Part shown: positions 20,052 to 32,636 of the stretch, one piece after another
Layout: every line of letters begins with the position of its first letter
How positions within the stretch are numbered: position 1 is the first letter of the stretch
Made by a program: the position numbers and the translations under genes
The notes under the pieces: generated by a model
What the model was told of the DNA's origin: nothing
Databases searched by the model: none
Seen by the model: the letters and a program-made list of their open reading frames with translations, nothing else
Source of the DNA: Blastocladiella emersonii ATCC 22665
Taxonomy: Eukaryota; Blastocladiomycota; Blastocladiomycetes; Blastocladiales; Blastocladiaceae
NCBI GenBank assembly: GCA_025594325.1
Contig: JANHCV010000006.1
Span: 744,001 to 808,000, forward strand
Length of the DNA stretch: 64,000 bases
Direction of reading: 5' to 3'

Positions 20052-22500
20052 ATGGAGAACCGGGTCCTTGTATTATACAAACCGCAACTATCGAGCGAAC
20101 GAGCGACTCGCTGACCTCGATCGGTCGTCTAGGTGGCGATCAGGGTGCGCCCGATGGGCACCGTGCAGGAACGCTACGTCGCGACCGTCCACGACGAACG
20201 TGTACGCGACAACACGAACGGCTGCCTCGGAACCACCCTCACGCACGCGATCTCGTCACTTGTTTAGACTCTCAAGCTCTACAACCCGTTCGACGAAGAT
20301 GACGTGCTGCGCCAGAACCGGGCGCGGGAGAAGCTGTTCGCGTTCGACCGCGTCTTCGACGACGGCGTGACGCAGCAGGGCGTGTTCGAGCAGACCGCCG
20401 CGCTGCTGATCGAGGATGTGGTTAACGGGACCAACGCGACCGTGTTCGCGTACGGCGCAACGGGCTCGGGCAAGACGTACACGATGCACGGCACCGAGGC
20501 GTGCCCGGGGATCGTGCCGCAGACGCTGTCCGCGCTGTTCCAGCGGCTCGCGGCGTCACCGGAGCGGCTGACGGTCGCCATGAGCTACATCGAGATCTAC
20601 AACGAAAACGTGCGCGACCTGCTCAGCGCGACGCGCACCGAGTACCTCGAGGTCCGCGACGACCCCATCAAGGGCACCGTGATCGCGGGTATGCGGCAGA
20701 TCGAGTCGGACTCGGTCGACGTGCTCCTCGGCCAGCTCAAGGCCGGCAACCGGCACCGGATCACCGAGTCGACGGCGGCCAACTCGGTCTCGTCGCGGTC
20801 ACACGCCGTGGTCCAGGTACGCATGCGTCGCGTTGGCGACGCGGCTCAGACACTGACTTTGTTGCATGTAGCTCGCCCTGACCAAGACCCACGCCGAGTC
20901 CAAGAAGCGCACGCTGATCAGCAAGCTCTCGCTCATCGGTACGCTCGATTTTACTTTCTCGCAACTCAAGACCTCACCACGACCTCGCGTAGACCTTGCC
21001 GGGTCCGAGCGCGCCGCCGCGACGCAAAATGCGGGCCTGCGGATGCTCGAGGGCAGCATGATCAACCGTTCCCTCCTCGCGCTGGGCAACTGCATCAACG
21101 CACTCTCCTCGCGCGTCGCGCCCGCGTACGTCAACTACCGCGACTCGAAGCTGACGCGGATCCTCAAGGACTCGCTGGGCGGCGGGCTGACGGCGTGCCG
21201 GACCGTGATGATCGCCAACATCAGCCCGGGCTCGACGTCGTTCGACGAGACGTGGAACACGATCAAGTACGCGGCGCGCGCCAAGACGATCAAGGTCAAG
21301 ATCGACGTGCGCGTGACGAGCGACCCGGACGGCGCCGCTGCGGAGGTGCGCACGCTCGGGTCGCGCGGCAGCGGGAGCCACCGGTCCAACCGGTCCGCGT
21401 CCGGGTCGCTGTCCAAAGTCGCGGTCCCGGCGGCGGCGAGCACGGCCAAGCGGAAAGGCCTGTCGCAGCTCCTCGGCGGCCGCGCGTCCAAAGAGCCCGC
21501 GCCAGCTCCCAAGGAGCTGCGGCCGCCCAAGACCCCGAAGCCCGGCCCGCACCAGCACCCGCCGCTCATGCCGCTGCGCCGCACCGAGAGCGACCCGACG
21601 AGCAAGATCCCGCACCCGCACGGTATGCGCCCGCCCGCGACGCCGGGGCACGCCGCGAGCACGGGCGCCATGGCCACCTCGCGGCACTCGAGCGGCGGGA
21701 CCGTTCGCGGCGGATCAACTCTGCTCGGGCTCAGCAGCAACGGGGCCGTCGGCGGCGCGACGCGGCAGATGGCGCTCAAGAAGAAGCTGCACAAGCTTTT
21801 CCAGTCGCACCTCGACACGAAGCGGCGGCTGCTAGACCTCGACGAGCTCGCCGCCGAGCGCGCAGCGCTGCTGACCCAGCGACACGCCGAGCTCGCTGCT
21901 GCGCGGGCCGCGCCTGACGGAAACGACCCGACGGCGCTCGCTGCGCTCGAGGCCGAGATCCACGAGCTCGAGTCGCGCGACGCCGAGGCCGCGCTGACCC
22001 GCACGTCGCTGGCCGCGCAGCTCGCGGGAATCTCGGCTCGCGTGATCGCCGTCGAGGACGAGGTCCAGGGCAAGCTGTCGCTGGTCGACACCGAGTTCCT
22101 GCGTGCGCTGGTCGCGCACCACGCGCTGGCGCTCGACAACATGGACCTCGAGAGCACGGCGGTCGTCACGGCGGCCGTGGTCAAGCGCAAGGAGGACCAG
22201 GTGCGGTTGCTCGAGGCGCGCGTCGCGCGGTACCACCGGCTCGCTGAGATGCTGTACGCGGCGGTGCCGATCGACGCGATGCCGGCTGAGGCGAGCGCGA
22301 TGTACCTGCAGCTGCGCGAGGAGGCGGTGCGGAGCGACGCCGGCGCGCGGCTCGGGTCGGCGGTGAGGGTGCTGCCGGCCATCGAGCCGGCGCTACCGCT
22401 CCTCGCGCGTGCATCGCCAAGGGCGCGACGAGCCGCCCAGAGTCCCACGACGGCGCCGGTGCTGGACGCCGGCCCGCTGCCACCCATTCCACCCGAATAG
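20052..22500 (+). CDS. kinesin motor protein, kinesin-8 (Kip3) type
   Basis: Five exons in phase: 20052-20069, 20133-20201, 20268-20816, 20872-20938 and 20993-22500, giving 736 residues. The tiny first exon encodes MENRVL, which splices to VAIRVRPMG, the standard first strand of a kinesin motor. That is why I chose this start despite its GTATTA donor. The motor shows P-loop GATGSGKT (about residues 92-99), switch I NSVSSRSH, switch II DLAGSER and the neck-proximal YANY-like block ([11 protein letters not shown]). The segment [20 protein letters not shown] with [19 protein letters not shown] fits kinesin-8. A Ser/Pro/Ala-rich region and a coiled coil (about residues 500-640) follow. Expected role: plus-end microtubule depolymerisation and spindle or nuclear positioning. 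It is convergent with crtI, 58 bases apart. Confidence 0.88.
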
Positions 22501-22558
22501 ACAGACACGAAAGATGTATCACACAAGAGAAGAGTCTGTATTACACAGGCACGGCCGC

Positions 22559-24959
<2,401 letters not shown>

Positions 24960-26047
24960 ATGTCATCAACACCCAATGCAAACACTGGCGGGCCGTCCGC
25001 AACGAGCGGCGCTGCGGGAGCCGCGCCGCGGCGGCAGCCGAACCTGCTCGCGTCGGTCCGCAGCTACCCGGCACCACCACCACCGCCCGAGGCTGGTGCG
25101 AGTAGCAGCAGCGGGACTCGGGCTGCTCGCCCTCAGCAGAATACCAACGCGCCGAGTGGACCGGGCATCGCGCCCGGCGGGAACGGACCAGCGGGCGCAG
25201 CGCCGAACCCGAAGAAGCGCTCGTGGGTCTCCAACTACTACGAGTACAACTTCACCGAGATGCAGGACTCGCGCGCCGGCTTCCTCGTCAATGAGGGCGG
25301 CGACGACGATGCTTCCGCTGCACGCCTCGCGGCCGAGGCGGAACGGGCCGCGAAACGGCAGCGCCGTGTTTACAATGATGCTCGTACGTCACCGCACTCA
25401 TCTCGTCCGCGCTGCGAACCGACGTTCGCTGATTTTGGATCGTGATAGCCGTCCCACTCGACCCCGACTTTGCGCCCAAGTGCGTCGAGTGCAGCTCGCT
25501 CGACCTCGACAAGCGCTACGTCGAGCACTTTGACGTCAACGTGTGCTGGGCGTGCAAGGAGAAACTGCCCGAGAAGTACGCGCTGCTCACCAAGACCGAG
25601 GCCCGCCAGGTGCGCCTCGCCCGTGCTCACCCCATCCTCCCACGGATCGCTAACTCGATCCTCGCGTAGGACTACCTGCTGACCGAGGAGGAGCTGACCG
25701 TGGTCGGCAACTTCAAGGCGTGGCGCAAGCCGAACCCGCGCAAGAACACGTACCACGACATGTACCTGTACCTGCGCGGCGAGATCGAAAAGTACGCCAT
25801 CGAGAAGTGGGGCAGCCTCGACGCCATGGACGCCGAGTACGCGCGCCGCGAGGACGACAAGGTCAAGCGCAAGGAGGCCAAGTTCAAGAAGAAGCTCGCC
25901 CAGCTGCGCAACGCGACCCGCACGTCGCTGTGGGCCGAGCAGGAGGAGGCCCACGTCCACGTCTTCAAGCCCGCCGAGGACAAGGAGGGGTTCGACGTGT
26001 GCGAGGGGTGTGGGATGCAGGTCGAGGTCAATATCATCGAGCTTTGA
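24960..26047 (+). CDS. RAD14: DNA repair protein XPA/Rad14
   Basis: Three exons, 24960-25383, 25449-25609 and 25670-26047, with introns of 65 and 60 nt (GTACGT, GTGCGC), give 320 residues. After a disordered Ala/Pro/Gly-rich N-terminus comes the XPA zinc finger (CVECSSLDLDKRYVEHFDVN followed by VCWACKEK; C-x2-C-x17-C-x2-C). The XPA DNA-binding domain follows (LLTKTEARQDYLLTEEEL, NPRKNTYHDMYLYLR, IEKWGSLDAMDAEY). The C-terminus ends with a CxxC (CEGCGMQVEV). It verifies damage in nucleotide-excision repair together with RPA and TFIIH in the nucleus. Length is slightly below that of yeast Rad14. The stop codon is only 75 bases from the right inverted-repeat arm. Confidence 0.93.
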
Positions 26048-26121
26048 GCCTTTGACTGACGCTGAGCGAGATGAGAGAACAGACGAGTCGATCAGAGGAA
26101 CGCAAAAAAAGATGATTTACA

Positions 26122-28997
26122 ACTATGAATGGTACAGAACATGAAGGACAAACTACTCGGTCGCCTGGCGGGCGTCGCCACGGCCATGGCCCCCGATGCC
26201 CAACGAAACAACAACCTATGCGGACAACAATGAATGGGATGGGCGAACAAAACTAGGAAAATGGGCTTACAAATCATCGACACCACTCATTCAATCACTG
26301 CTCGGCCGGTTTCTTTGTCTCCTTGGCCTTGGCCATTGCGCGGACGAGCGCGGGGTCGTCCGCGGTGCGCTTGTCGTGCATGAACTCGGCCGGCGTCAGG
26401 AAGTCTGTCCGGATCGTGTCGCGGTACTCGCGCGCGCCCGCCGCCAGCAGCTCGCGCCACACGGCCTTGATCTTGTCGGACGCCTGCTCGCCACCGACCG
26501 TGTCGAGCGCACCCGGTGCCACGGTGGGGTGCGTGCGGCCGTCGAACCACCACAGCGCGAGCAGCTTGGTGACGGCGTCGGCAAGCTTGCTGCCGGCCTT
26601 GAGGAACATGAACCCGAGCACGAGCGCGAGCGGCTTGAGCTGGGCCGGGTACGCGGCGGCCACCTCGTCGAGCACCGCGAGCCGCTCGAGCTCGTCGTCG
26701 GGCAGCGCTGCCGCGACGAACTGGTACAGCTGGCCGATCGTCACCTTGGTCGTATCGGCCATCTTCTCGGCATCGGTCGTGCCACGGAGCAGCGCCACGG
26801 GGATCGGGCGCGACCCCCACCACACGAACTCGACCGGGCACAGGGTGCGCGACACGCTGACGGGCGTCGCGAGCATGACCTGGCCCGACGTGCCGCACTT
26901 GCGCGCGGCCGAGCTCGACCACGCGTACTTGTACAGGTCGACGGCGAGGTGCGACGGCGCGAGGTGCGTCGCGATGTTCTTGGCCTGAGCGCGGGCGAGC
27001 GACGCCGTGGCCGGGAACACGCGGAGCAACGTGAGCATGGCGTGTGCCAGGCGCGCCACGGCCGGCGACTGCGCGAGCGGACCGTCCTCGACCTCGACGA
27101 CCTGGTTAATTGCCGGCGCGGCGCCGGCGTGAATCTAGGTCGTGGCGACGACTGGCGATGCCGCGGGCGCCGAGTTGACGACGACCGAGACCTGGACGGG
27201 CGCGAGCACCGACGGGACCGCGGCGAGCTCGGGCTTCGGGACCGCGGACGTAGTGGGCGCGATGGGCGCCTCGACGTGGACGACATGGCTGATGGCTGAC
27301 GACGTGGCGGCGGTGGGGATCTCGGTCGCGGCGACGGCCGGCGATGCCACGGGCGCCGAGTCGACAACGACCGAGATCTGCGCCGGCGCGAGCACCGACG
27401 GGACCGCGGCGAGCTGCTCGGGCTCCGAGACCGCGGTCGTGGTAGGCGCGATGAGCGCCTCGAGCTGCTGGACCGAATCGTCCTGCTGTTCGACCGGGTG
27501 CTGCAGCTGGACCGCCGACTGCTCCTGCTGGTGCTCGACCGAGAGCTGCTGCTGGGCGGCGAGCGCCGCAGCGACACCTTGGGCAATGTCCTCGGCGACG
27601 CCCGAGTCGCGGCGCTCCCGCTCGACGGCCTCGACGGGGCCGTCCTCCATAATATCCTCCTCGACGATAATGGCGATCGGGTCGACCGCCTGGATCTTGG
27701 GCTCGGCCTCCGGCGTGAGCGACGACGAGATCGGGAGCGGGATCTCGGTCGTCGGGTCCGTGGCCACGAGCGACTCGGTGGCGAGCCCCTCGTCCTCGAA
27801 ATCGGTACCAGCGCCGTCGGCCTGCGCAGCCGTCGTGGAGCTGGCGCTGGTACTGGTACCGACCTCGGAAGCTGTGCCAGCCGGCGGCGTCGAGACCGAC
27901 GCGACGGCTGGGCTTGGAGCCGCCGCCGCCACCACCTCGACGTCGTCGAGCGCGAGACTGCTGCTGTCACGTCAGCTGCTGCGCCGCGAGCCGAAGGTGG
28001 TGGTAGCGGAGGTAGTGCTACGCGAGGGAAGGAATGTGTGTCAGTCGGATTCGCTGTATCGAGAGCAGTGACAACTCGGTGCAACGTACAAGTTTTTGAC
28101 CGACAGGTGCTGCGACGTCGACTGCTGCTTGGCGAGGCGGGCCATGGAGGTGGCCGGGGACGCCGAACGAGCAGGAGCCGAAGCCTGAGCCGCCGCCGTC
28201 TTGGCCATCTTGGCCGCCTTGGCCGCGCGCTTGCGGCCGGGGACGAGTCGACCGAACGCCGTCTTGATGCACGCCGCGAGGCGGTCCATGGGCGACCGCT
28301 GCTTCGCGGGGCCCGCGCCCGCCGCCGCCGTGGCCGAGCCAGCAGCCACGTTGAGGGTATGGGTATGGACGGCAGCGAGCGGGACCTTGGGCGCGCGCGA
28401 CGACGATGAGAACAGCGACGACTTCTTGGCTGCCGGCTTGGGCGACACGGTGGACCGCGCCGACGACTGCGACTGCTTGTTGAAGTCTGAATCGCACTCT
28501 TCGGGGTCCGTCAACCAAGTTGGGAGGCCGCGTTCGCGACGACGGCTGAGCGCTGCGCGTTTCATGAGCTTCAGCATCGCGTTGCGTCATGATTGCCGTG
28601 GTTCACCCCTGCGTAGAACCTCTGGGTATCGAGAGCATGGTGATTGGCGGTGGATTGCAACGGAACTAGCGTTGCAACGCGTAACGCGTTGCGCGACGCG
28701 ACGCGCCACACACGTGACGCTTGAGCCACTTCGCGTTCTTTCGCGTTTCGAACGGTTTCTGACGGGCCCCGACCCTAAAAGACTGCAAGCGACTTGGTGC
28801 AACGTAACATAATTGCAAATCCCGAACCCAAGCGCCCAGTCTTAAAGTGTGCCCGGAATGTGTGAGGCGCCCATCGAGTCCGGGACGCGACGGCGTCCAG
28901 CGTGCGCCAGAATCAGTGAGTTGGGGGCTCCACGAGTGCGTTGAGTCGGGATGCCTCTCTGTCGAAAGTTCGTCTACGGTTGACATCAGTGAAGAAT
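26122..28997. repeat. large inverted repeat, right arm
   Basis: Reverse-complement copy of 709-3584. It begins 75 bases after the XPA stop codon and ends just before the decayed gene at 29033. The core is identical to the left arm in every frame compared. The last 25-30 bases at each end contain substitutions, as described for the left arm. Confidence 0.9.
26295..28577 (-). pseudogene. unknown protein gene with in-frame TAG (right-arm copy)
   Basis: Identical to the left-arm gene at 1129-3411 in reverse orientation. Exons are 28577-28090 and 27957-26295, with the same intron. The same in-frame TAG lies at 27137-27135, and the same two tandem coding repeats surround it. No base difference from the left copy was found in the coding frame. 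Interpretation is as for the left copy; the shared stop shows that the nonsense change predates the duplication or was copied between arms. No function is recognised. Confidence 0.6.
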
Positions 28998-29032
28998 TAA
29001 GAAATACATTGAGGATCAAGTCCTGTTCTGCG
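28578..29032. other. repeat-gene upstream region and arm boundary
   Basis: 28578-28997 is the right-arm copy of the upstream region. The remaining 35 bases lie between the arm edge and the 3' end of the decayed gene on the minus strand. Nothing else is seen. Confidence 0.4.
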
Positions 29033-29736
29033 TCACGAGTGTTGCCAGCCTCGCTGCTCCTGGTAGTAGCAGGGAGGGTAGTTGGCAATGCCCGTCCTGC
29101 GAGCACGCATTTCAGCAAAGTCACAGCCGGCCGAGACGATAGCTTGATCTGCTTGCTCGACGCATTCAAAGAGTTTGTCAAAGGGGGTCCCAACGATTCG
29201 TTTAAGATCTGCCGCCTCGCCAAGAAGCGTGATAGCGCCTGCAATCGTGGCGAATGGCGAGAGGAAGCCGTGGTCCGTGAACTCACCTCCGAGCTTGGCG
29301 GCCGAGGCGTTGACGAGGTCCAGAACCTCCCCCCCCCCCCCCCCCGCACGCGCCAAGAAGGCGTAAAGGTCGATGAGGCGCGGCTCAAGCTGAGCGAGGA
29401 CGACATGTTACTTGCTCGGACGGCGCGTGATTGCGTTGCAGACTCGAGCCGAGAGATTGATTGCTCTTTGAAGCTTCTGTACCGCCGACGTGACTCAAGA
29501 GTGCGCCGCCTCGTTTGTGCTTTTCAGCAGGCGCGAAACCTCGAGGACATCGTACATGCGGTCCCGAGAAGCCTCCACGACTTCCCCAAGGGTTAGCTCT
29601 GAAGCGGGCACGCGCACGCACGAAACGATGGCGCCAACGAGAGCTGGCCAGCAGCAGCACGGCGCGCGGCCCACTCCAAGTACCGAGGGCCGTGGACGTG
29701 GTCTGCAGGAGGCTCCCGTTCATCCGAGGTTGACAT
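29033..29736 (-). pseudogene. decayed gene of unknown family next to the right arm
   Basis: From an ATG at 29736 a frame reads MSTSDEREPPADHVHGPRYL through WAARRAAAGQLSLAPSF. It then shifts by one base (or uses an implausibly short 23-nt intron) into a long frame: LTLGEVVEASRDRMYDVLEV, then AVQKLQRAINLSARVCN, then LAQLEPRLIDLYAFLARAGG, then FLSPFATIAGAITLLGEAAD, ending at 29033. Two stops interrupt this otherwise convincing frame: TGA at 29495-29497 and TAA at 29408-29410. Each is one C-to-T step from a sense codon (CGA, CAA). A run of 17 C (29329-29345) encodes a Gly tract. The 3' end stops about 36 bases from the inverted-repeat edge, so it is probably truncated. Family not recognised. Confidence 0.55.
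29329..29345. repeat. 17-base poly-C run
   Basis: An uninterrupted run of 17 C on the plus strand (G on the coding strand of the decayed gene) inside coding-like sequence. It is a likely slippage and sequencing-error site. Confidence 0.85.
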
Positions 29737-31360
29737 TGTGATGGACCGAGGTCGCCGACCGTCGGTACGGTGGACGAGGGAGAGTGAGTGCATACCGTGA
29801 CCGTGCCCCGCAACCCGGATGCCACGTCACGTTGAAAACTTTGACGTTCAAGCCGCCCCGTGCATTCCAAAGTCCACGTGCCACCACACATGCACGACCG
29901 TTGTAATGCGACGGCAAGTGTTGTTGTGCCAGCGTGTCTTGCGGGACGCAGCGACGAAACTGTTCCTTGCCGCCGAAGCAACGCGTCCGACGCGATGCGC
30001 CACTCACCTGATCGCTGCGCCACCTCGAGCGCGTCGAGTTCCTTCGCCGCCTCGGCACTTTTCACCCCTCCGAAGGGTCCATGAGAGCATGAAGAGTCAG
30101 CACAACCTGATGCAATGCATAAATTGGATCGCAATGAGGCATCGCCCGTGTTACCGATGCACAACTCGATGCGATCCGGCCGGTTAGCTCGGCCCTCGTG
30201 CCGGAGCATACGGAGCCCACGATCGCGGTCGTCTCGGCAGTGATTCTTCGACATAGAATGGTTCTTTGCGACCTTCGCTGCGACCTTCGCCGCGACCACT
30301 CCCGATCTCGCAGCCGTTCGTCTTCTGCATCTCATCTCGACCTCATCCCGGCTGAATCCTCTCGATCAAAATGTCTGTGCCGAGGCGCTAGCTTCGGTCT
30401 TGGCGGCGACCTCCCCCACCTTCACGATGTCGGGAGATGGTGCTCGCCGCGTGGGCACGCGTATCCGCGCGCGCGCGCTGGGAGATTTCATTGCCCGGAG
30501 GCACGGCCAATCGGCGTCGCCGACGACGACGGAGCAGCAGTTGGCCCCATGCTCGCCCTTTATCACCAAGATCCTGCGCGGCGTCGATCCCATCATCCTC
30601 GGCAGGACACCGGGTCGCGTGATTCTGTAAACTTCCCGCGTGTCGATTATTCGACTTTTCACGCTGCCGCTGCCGCAGCCCTTGTCCTTGTCGACCTTGT
30701 GAATCCAAGAACACGGCAGGCACTGCGCCACTTGCGTCACGGCAGCGTTGCAACGCGACTTGGGTGTGGGTGGGGCGCGCGGATCGCGGCGGCGGGCGAC
30801 GCGCAAACCCGCCGACCTGACTGTCCGCGTCGACCACTCAGCGTCGCCCTTCTTCCTCGCCATCTTTCAGCGCGGATCTGCTTCTGCCCCACGCGCGGCG
30901 ACCTCGGGCAATCACGCGGCCACGGTCTTCGAGACAAGGCGAAAGGGCAGGTGGCTCCGCGCCCCTCGGATGCTCCCGCATGGGCCACCTCGCCGTCGCC
31001 ATCACCGACGCTGCGGCCCGCGCCACACCGACCTTCTCCTCGTCCTTCCTCTTGCCTCTGGCTGGCTCCGGCCAGCATGGCCTCTTGCGCGCGCGTAGGC
31101 CTGCAGGTCGCCGCCGCGGCTATAACTAGCACCGCGTCCCGCCGCCCCTTCTCTCCCTGATCGTAAACCGTTCGTCTCCTCCCTCCCCTCTCTCGTTCGC
31201 GTAGATACCTGGCGTACCCGATCGCGTGTGTCGCTGGTCGACTCGCGCCGCAGCTCCGCCACTGTTTGCATTTTGATGTACGCCACACGCCCGCCGACGC
31301 GCGTTGATCAGGCCGCTGATCTTGTCTCTTCCGCCACCTAGATCTTATCTGCCCTTCGCC
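29737..31360. other. gene-poor region, one weak small ORF
   Basis: About 1.6 kb without a convincing gene. A 67-codon plus-strand frame at 30427-30630 (ATG at 30427; RALGDFIARRHGQ, then FITKILRGVDPIILG) has protein-like composition but no recognised family and no clear promoter. The last 250 bases are pyrimidine-rich with a TATAAC near 31120 and lead to the gene at 31361. Confidence 0.35.
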
Positions 31361-32596
31361 ATGACCTTGTCCTCCGCGTCTCCAACCTCATCCCTCGCGG
31401 TCCCAACCAAGCCGCCGGCGACCGCGCAGCCGCTGCACGACCGCGACTCGGCCATCTACGCGTCGTCGGCTTCGCTGTCGCTGGCCGGCGCGCCGCGGGA
31501 CAGCTACCTCGACGATGCGCCGCTGCAGCGGCAGACCATCCCAGCCCGCCGGCTCGGCGTGGCGGGGCTCGCCGTGCACCGGTCGTCGAGCACGTCGTCA
31601 GTGAGCAGCACGCTGAGCCGGCGCTCCTCCTCGGGCGGCAGCGGGGGCGGGATGTTCTTTGCCCCGCCGCCCGTGGCGCGCACGTCCATCTACCAGCTGC
31701 GCGACGAGGCGCCGCTGATCCCGGGGTACGCGGTGCTGCCCGACGGCCGCGTCGCCGACACCACGTCGCCGCCTCCCTCGCCGCCGCGGCCCGCGTCGCG
31801 CCGACTGAGCCTGCTGTACGCGCCCGTCGAGTCCCCATCCACCTCTCCCTCTCCCGCCGCCGCGGTCCTGTCCGAGGGCGTGCCGCTGGACCGGCTACCC
31901 GAGTGCTGGCAGACGTCGCTGATCGCGCTGGCGCCGTCGGCGACCGCCGCCGAGCACCTGCACGTCCTGCTCGCTTCGTTCGTCCCTGGCGACGAGGCCG
32001 CGCGCGCGCGGCTGTTCCTGCACCCCGACGACGAGACGGTCATGTACGCGCTGCGGATTCCGGGTCGCGCGCCGGCCACGGACGCGGCCGCGGTTAGCCG
32101 CAACGGCGAGTCGTGCCCGATGCCCCGCTCGTGCTGCCCGACGACGTCGCACCGCGCGATCCCGCTCGTCTCCTCGCAGCCCACGGCCGACAACGACGTC
32201 CCGCTCTCCGCGCTCGCGCCCGTCCCGCCCCCTGCCGCCGAGGACGATAACGACGAGGACACGGACCGGTACCTGCTCGCGGCCTTCATCCTGCGGAGCG
32301 ACCTGCACGCGGTATGCTTCCCACACGGCGCGCCGGTCTTTCTTGACCACCGCGCGACCCCCGCGTCAGCGTTTCCTCGCACCTCGCCGCCACCCGGATG
32401 CACGTTCGCGAACCGCGCGCGCGACCTGCACGTGTGGCTGCGCGTCGCGGTGCAGGGCATGAAGCAGAACGGGACGTGGGGGCGGCACGCGCCGCGGGGC
32501 GTGGACGTGACGGGGAAGCTGTCGTCGAGTGGGACAGCGGGTGGGGAGAGGAGGGCGTGGCGGAACAGTACCGCGGGGTGTTGCGTGGTCATGTAA
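31361..32596 (+). CDS. hypothetical protein with C-terminal CaaX box
   Basis: A single-exon 411-codon frame starting at the first ATG (31361) after a pyrimidine-rich leader. The N-terminal 190 residues are Ser/Pro/Ala-rich and likely disordered (SSSTSSVSSTLSRRSSSGG). The C-terminal half is more structured (LPECWQTSLIALAPS, DRYLLAAFILRSDLHAVCF, RARDLHVWLRVAVQGMKQ). The protein ends in CCVVM, a CaaX-type prenylation motif with Met in last position, which in known systems favours farnesylation, and an adjacent Cys that could be palmitoylated. Membrane association is therefore likely (inference). No domain was recognised. It is convergent with the hydrolase gene, 40 bases away. Confidence 0.7.
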   Translation: MTLSSASPTSSLAVPTKPPATAQPLHDRDSAIYASSASLSLAGAPRDSYLDDAPLQRQTIPARRLGVAGLAVHRSSSTSSVSSTLSRRSSSGGSGGGMFFAPPPVARTSIYQLRDEAPLIPGYAVLPDGRVADTTSPPPSPPRPASRRLSLLYAPVESPSTSPSPAAAVLSEGVPLDRLPECWQTSLIALAPSATAAEHLHVLLASFVPGDEAARARLFLHPDDETVMYALRIPGRAPATDAAAVSRNGESCPMPRSCCPTTSHRAIPLVSSQPTADNDVPLSALAPVPPPAAEDDNDEDTDRYLLAAFILRSDLHAVCFPHGAPVFLDHRATPASAFPRTSPPPGCTFANRARDLHVWLRVAVQGMKQNGTWGRHAPRGVDVTGKLSSSGTAGGERRAWRNSTAGCCVVM

Positions 32597-32636
32597 TATA
32601 GTATATTAGCTATCTGTGTGTGATTCGATTGTACAA

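Noticed and set aside
29408-29650. Very short introns (22-23 nt) removing a stop and a frameshift in the decayed gene
   Set aside because: All other introns here are 54 nt or longer, so nonsense and indel changes are the simpler explanation.
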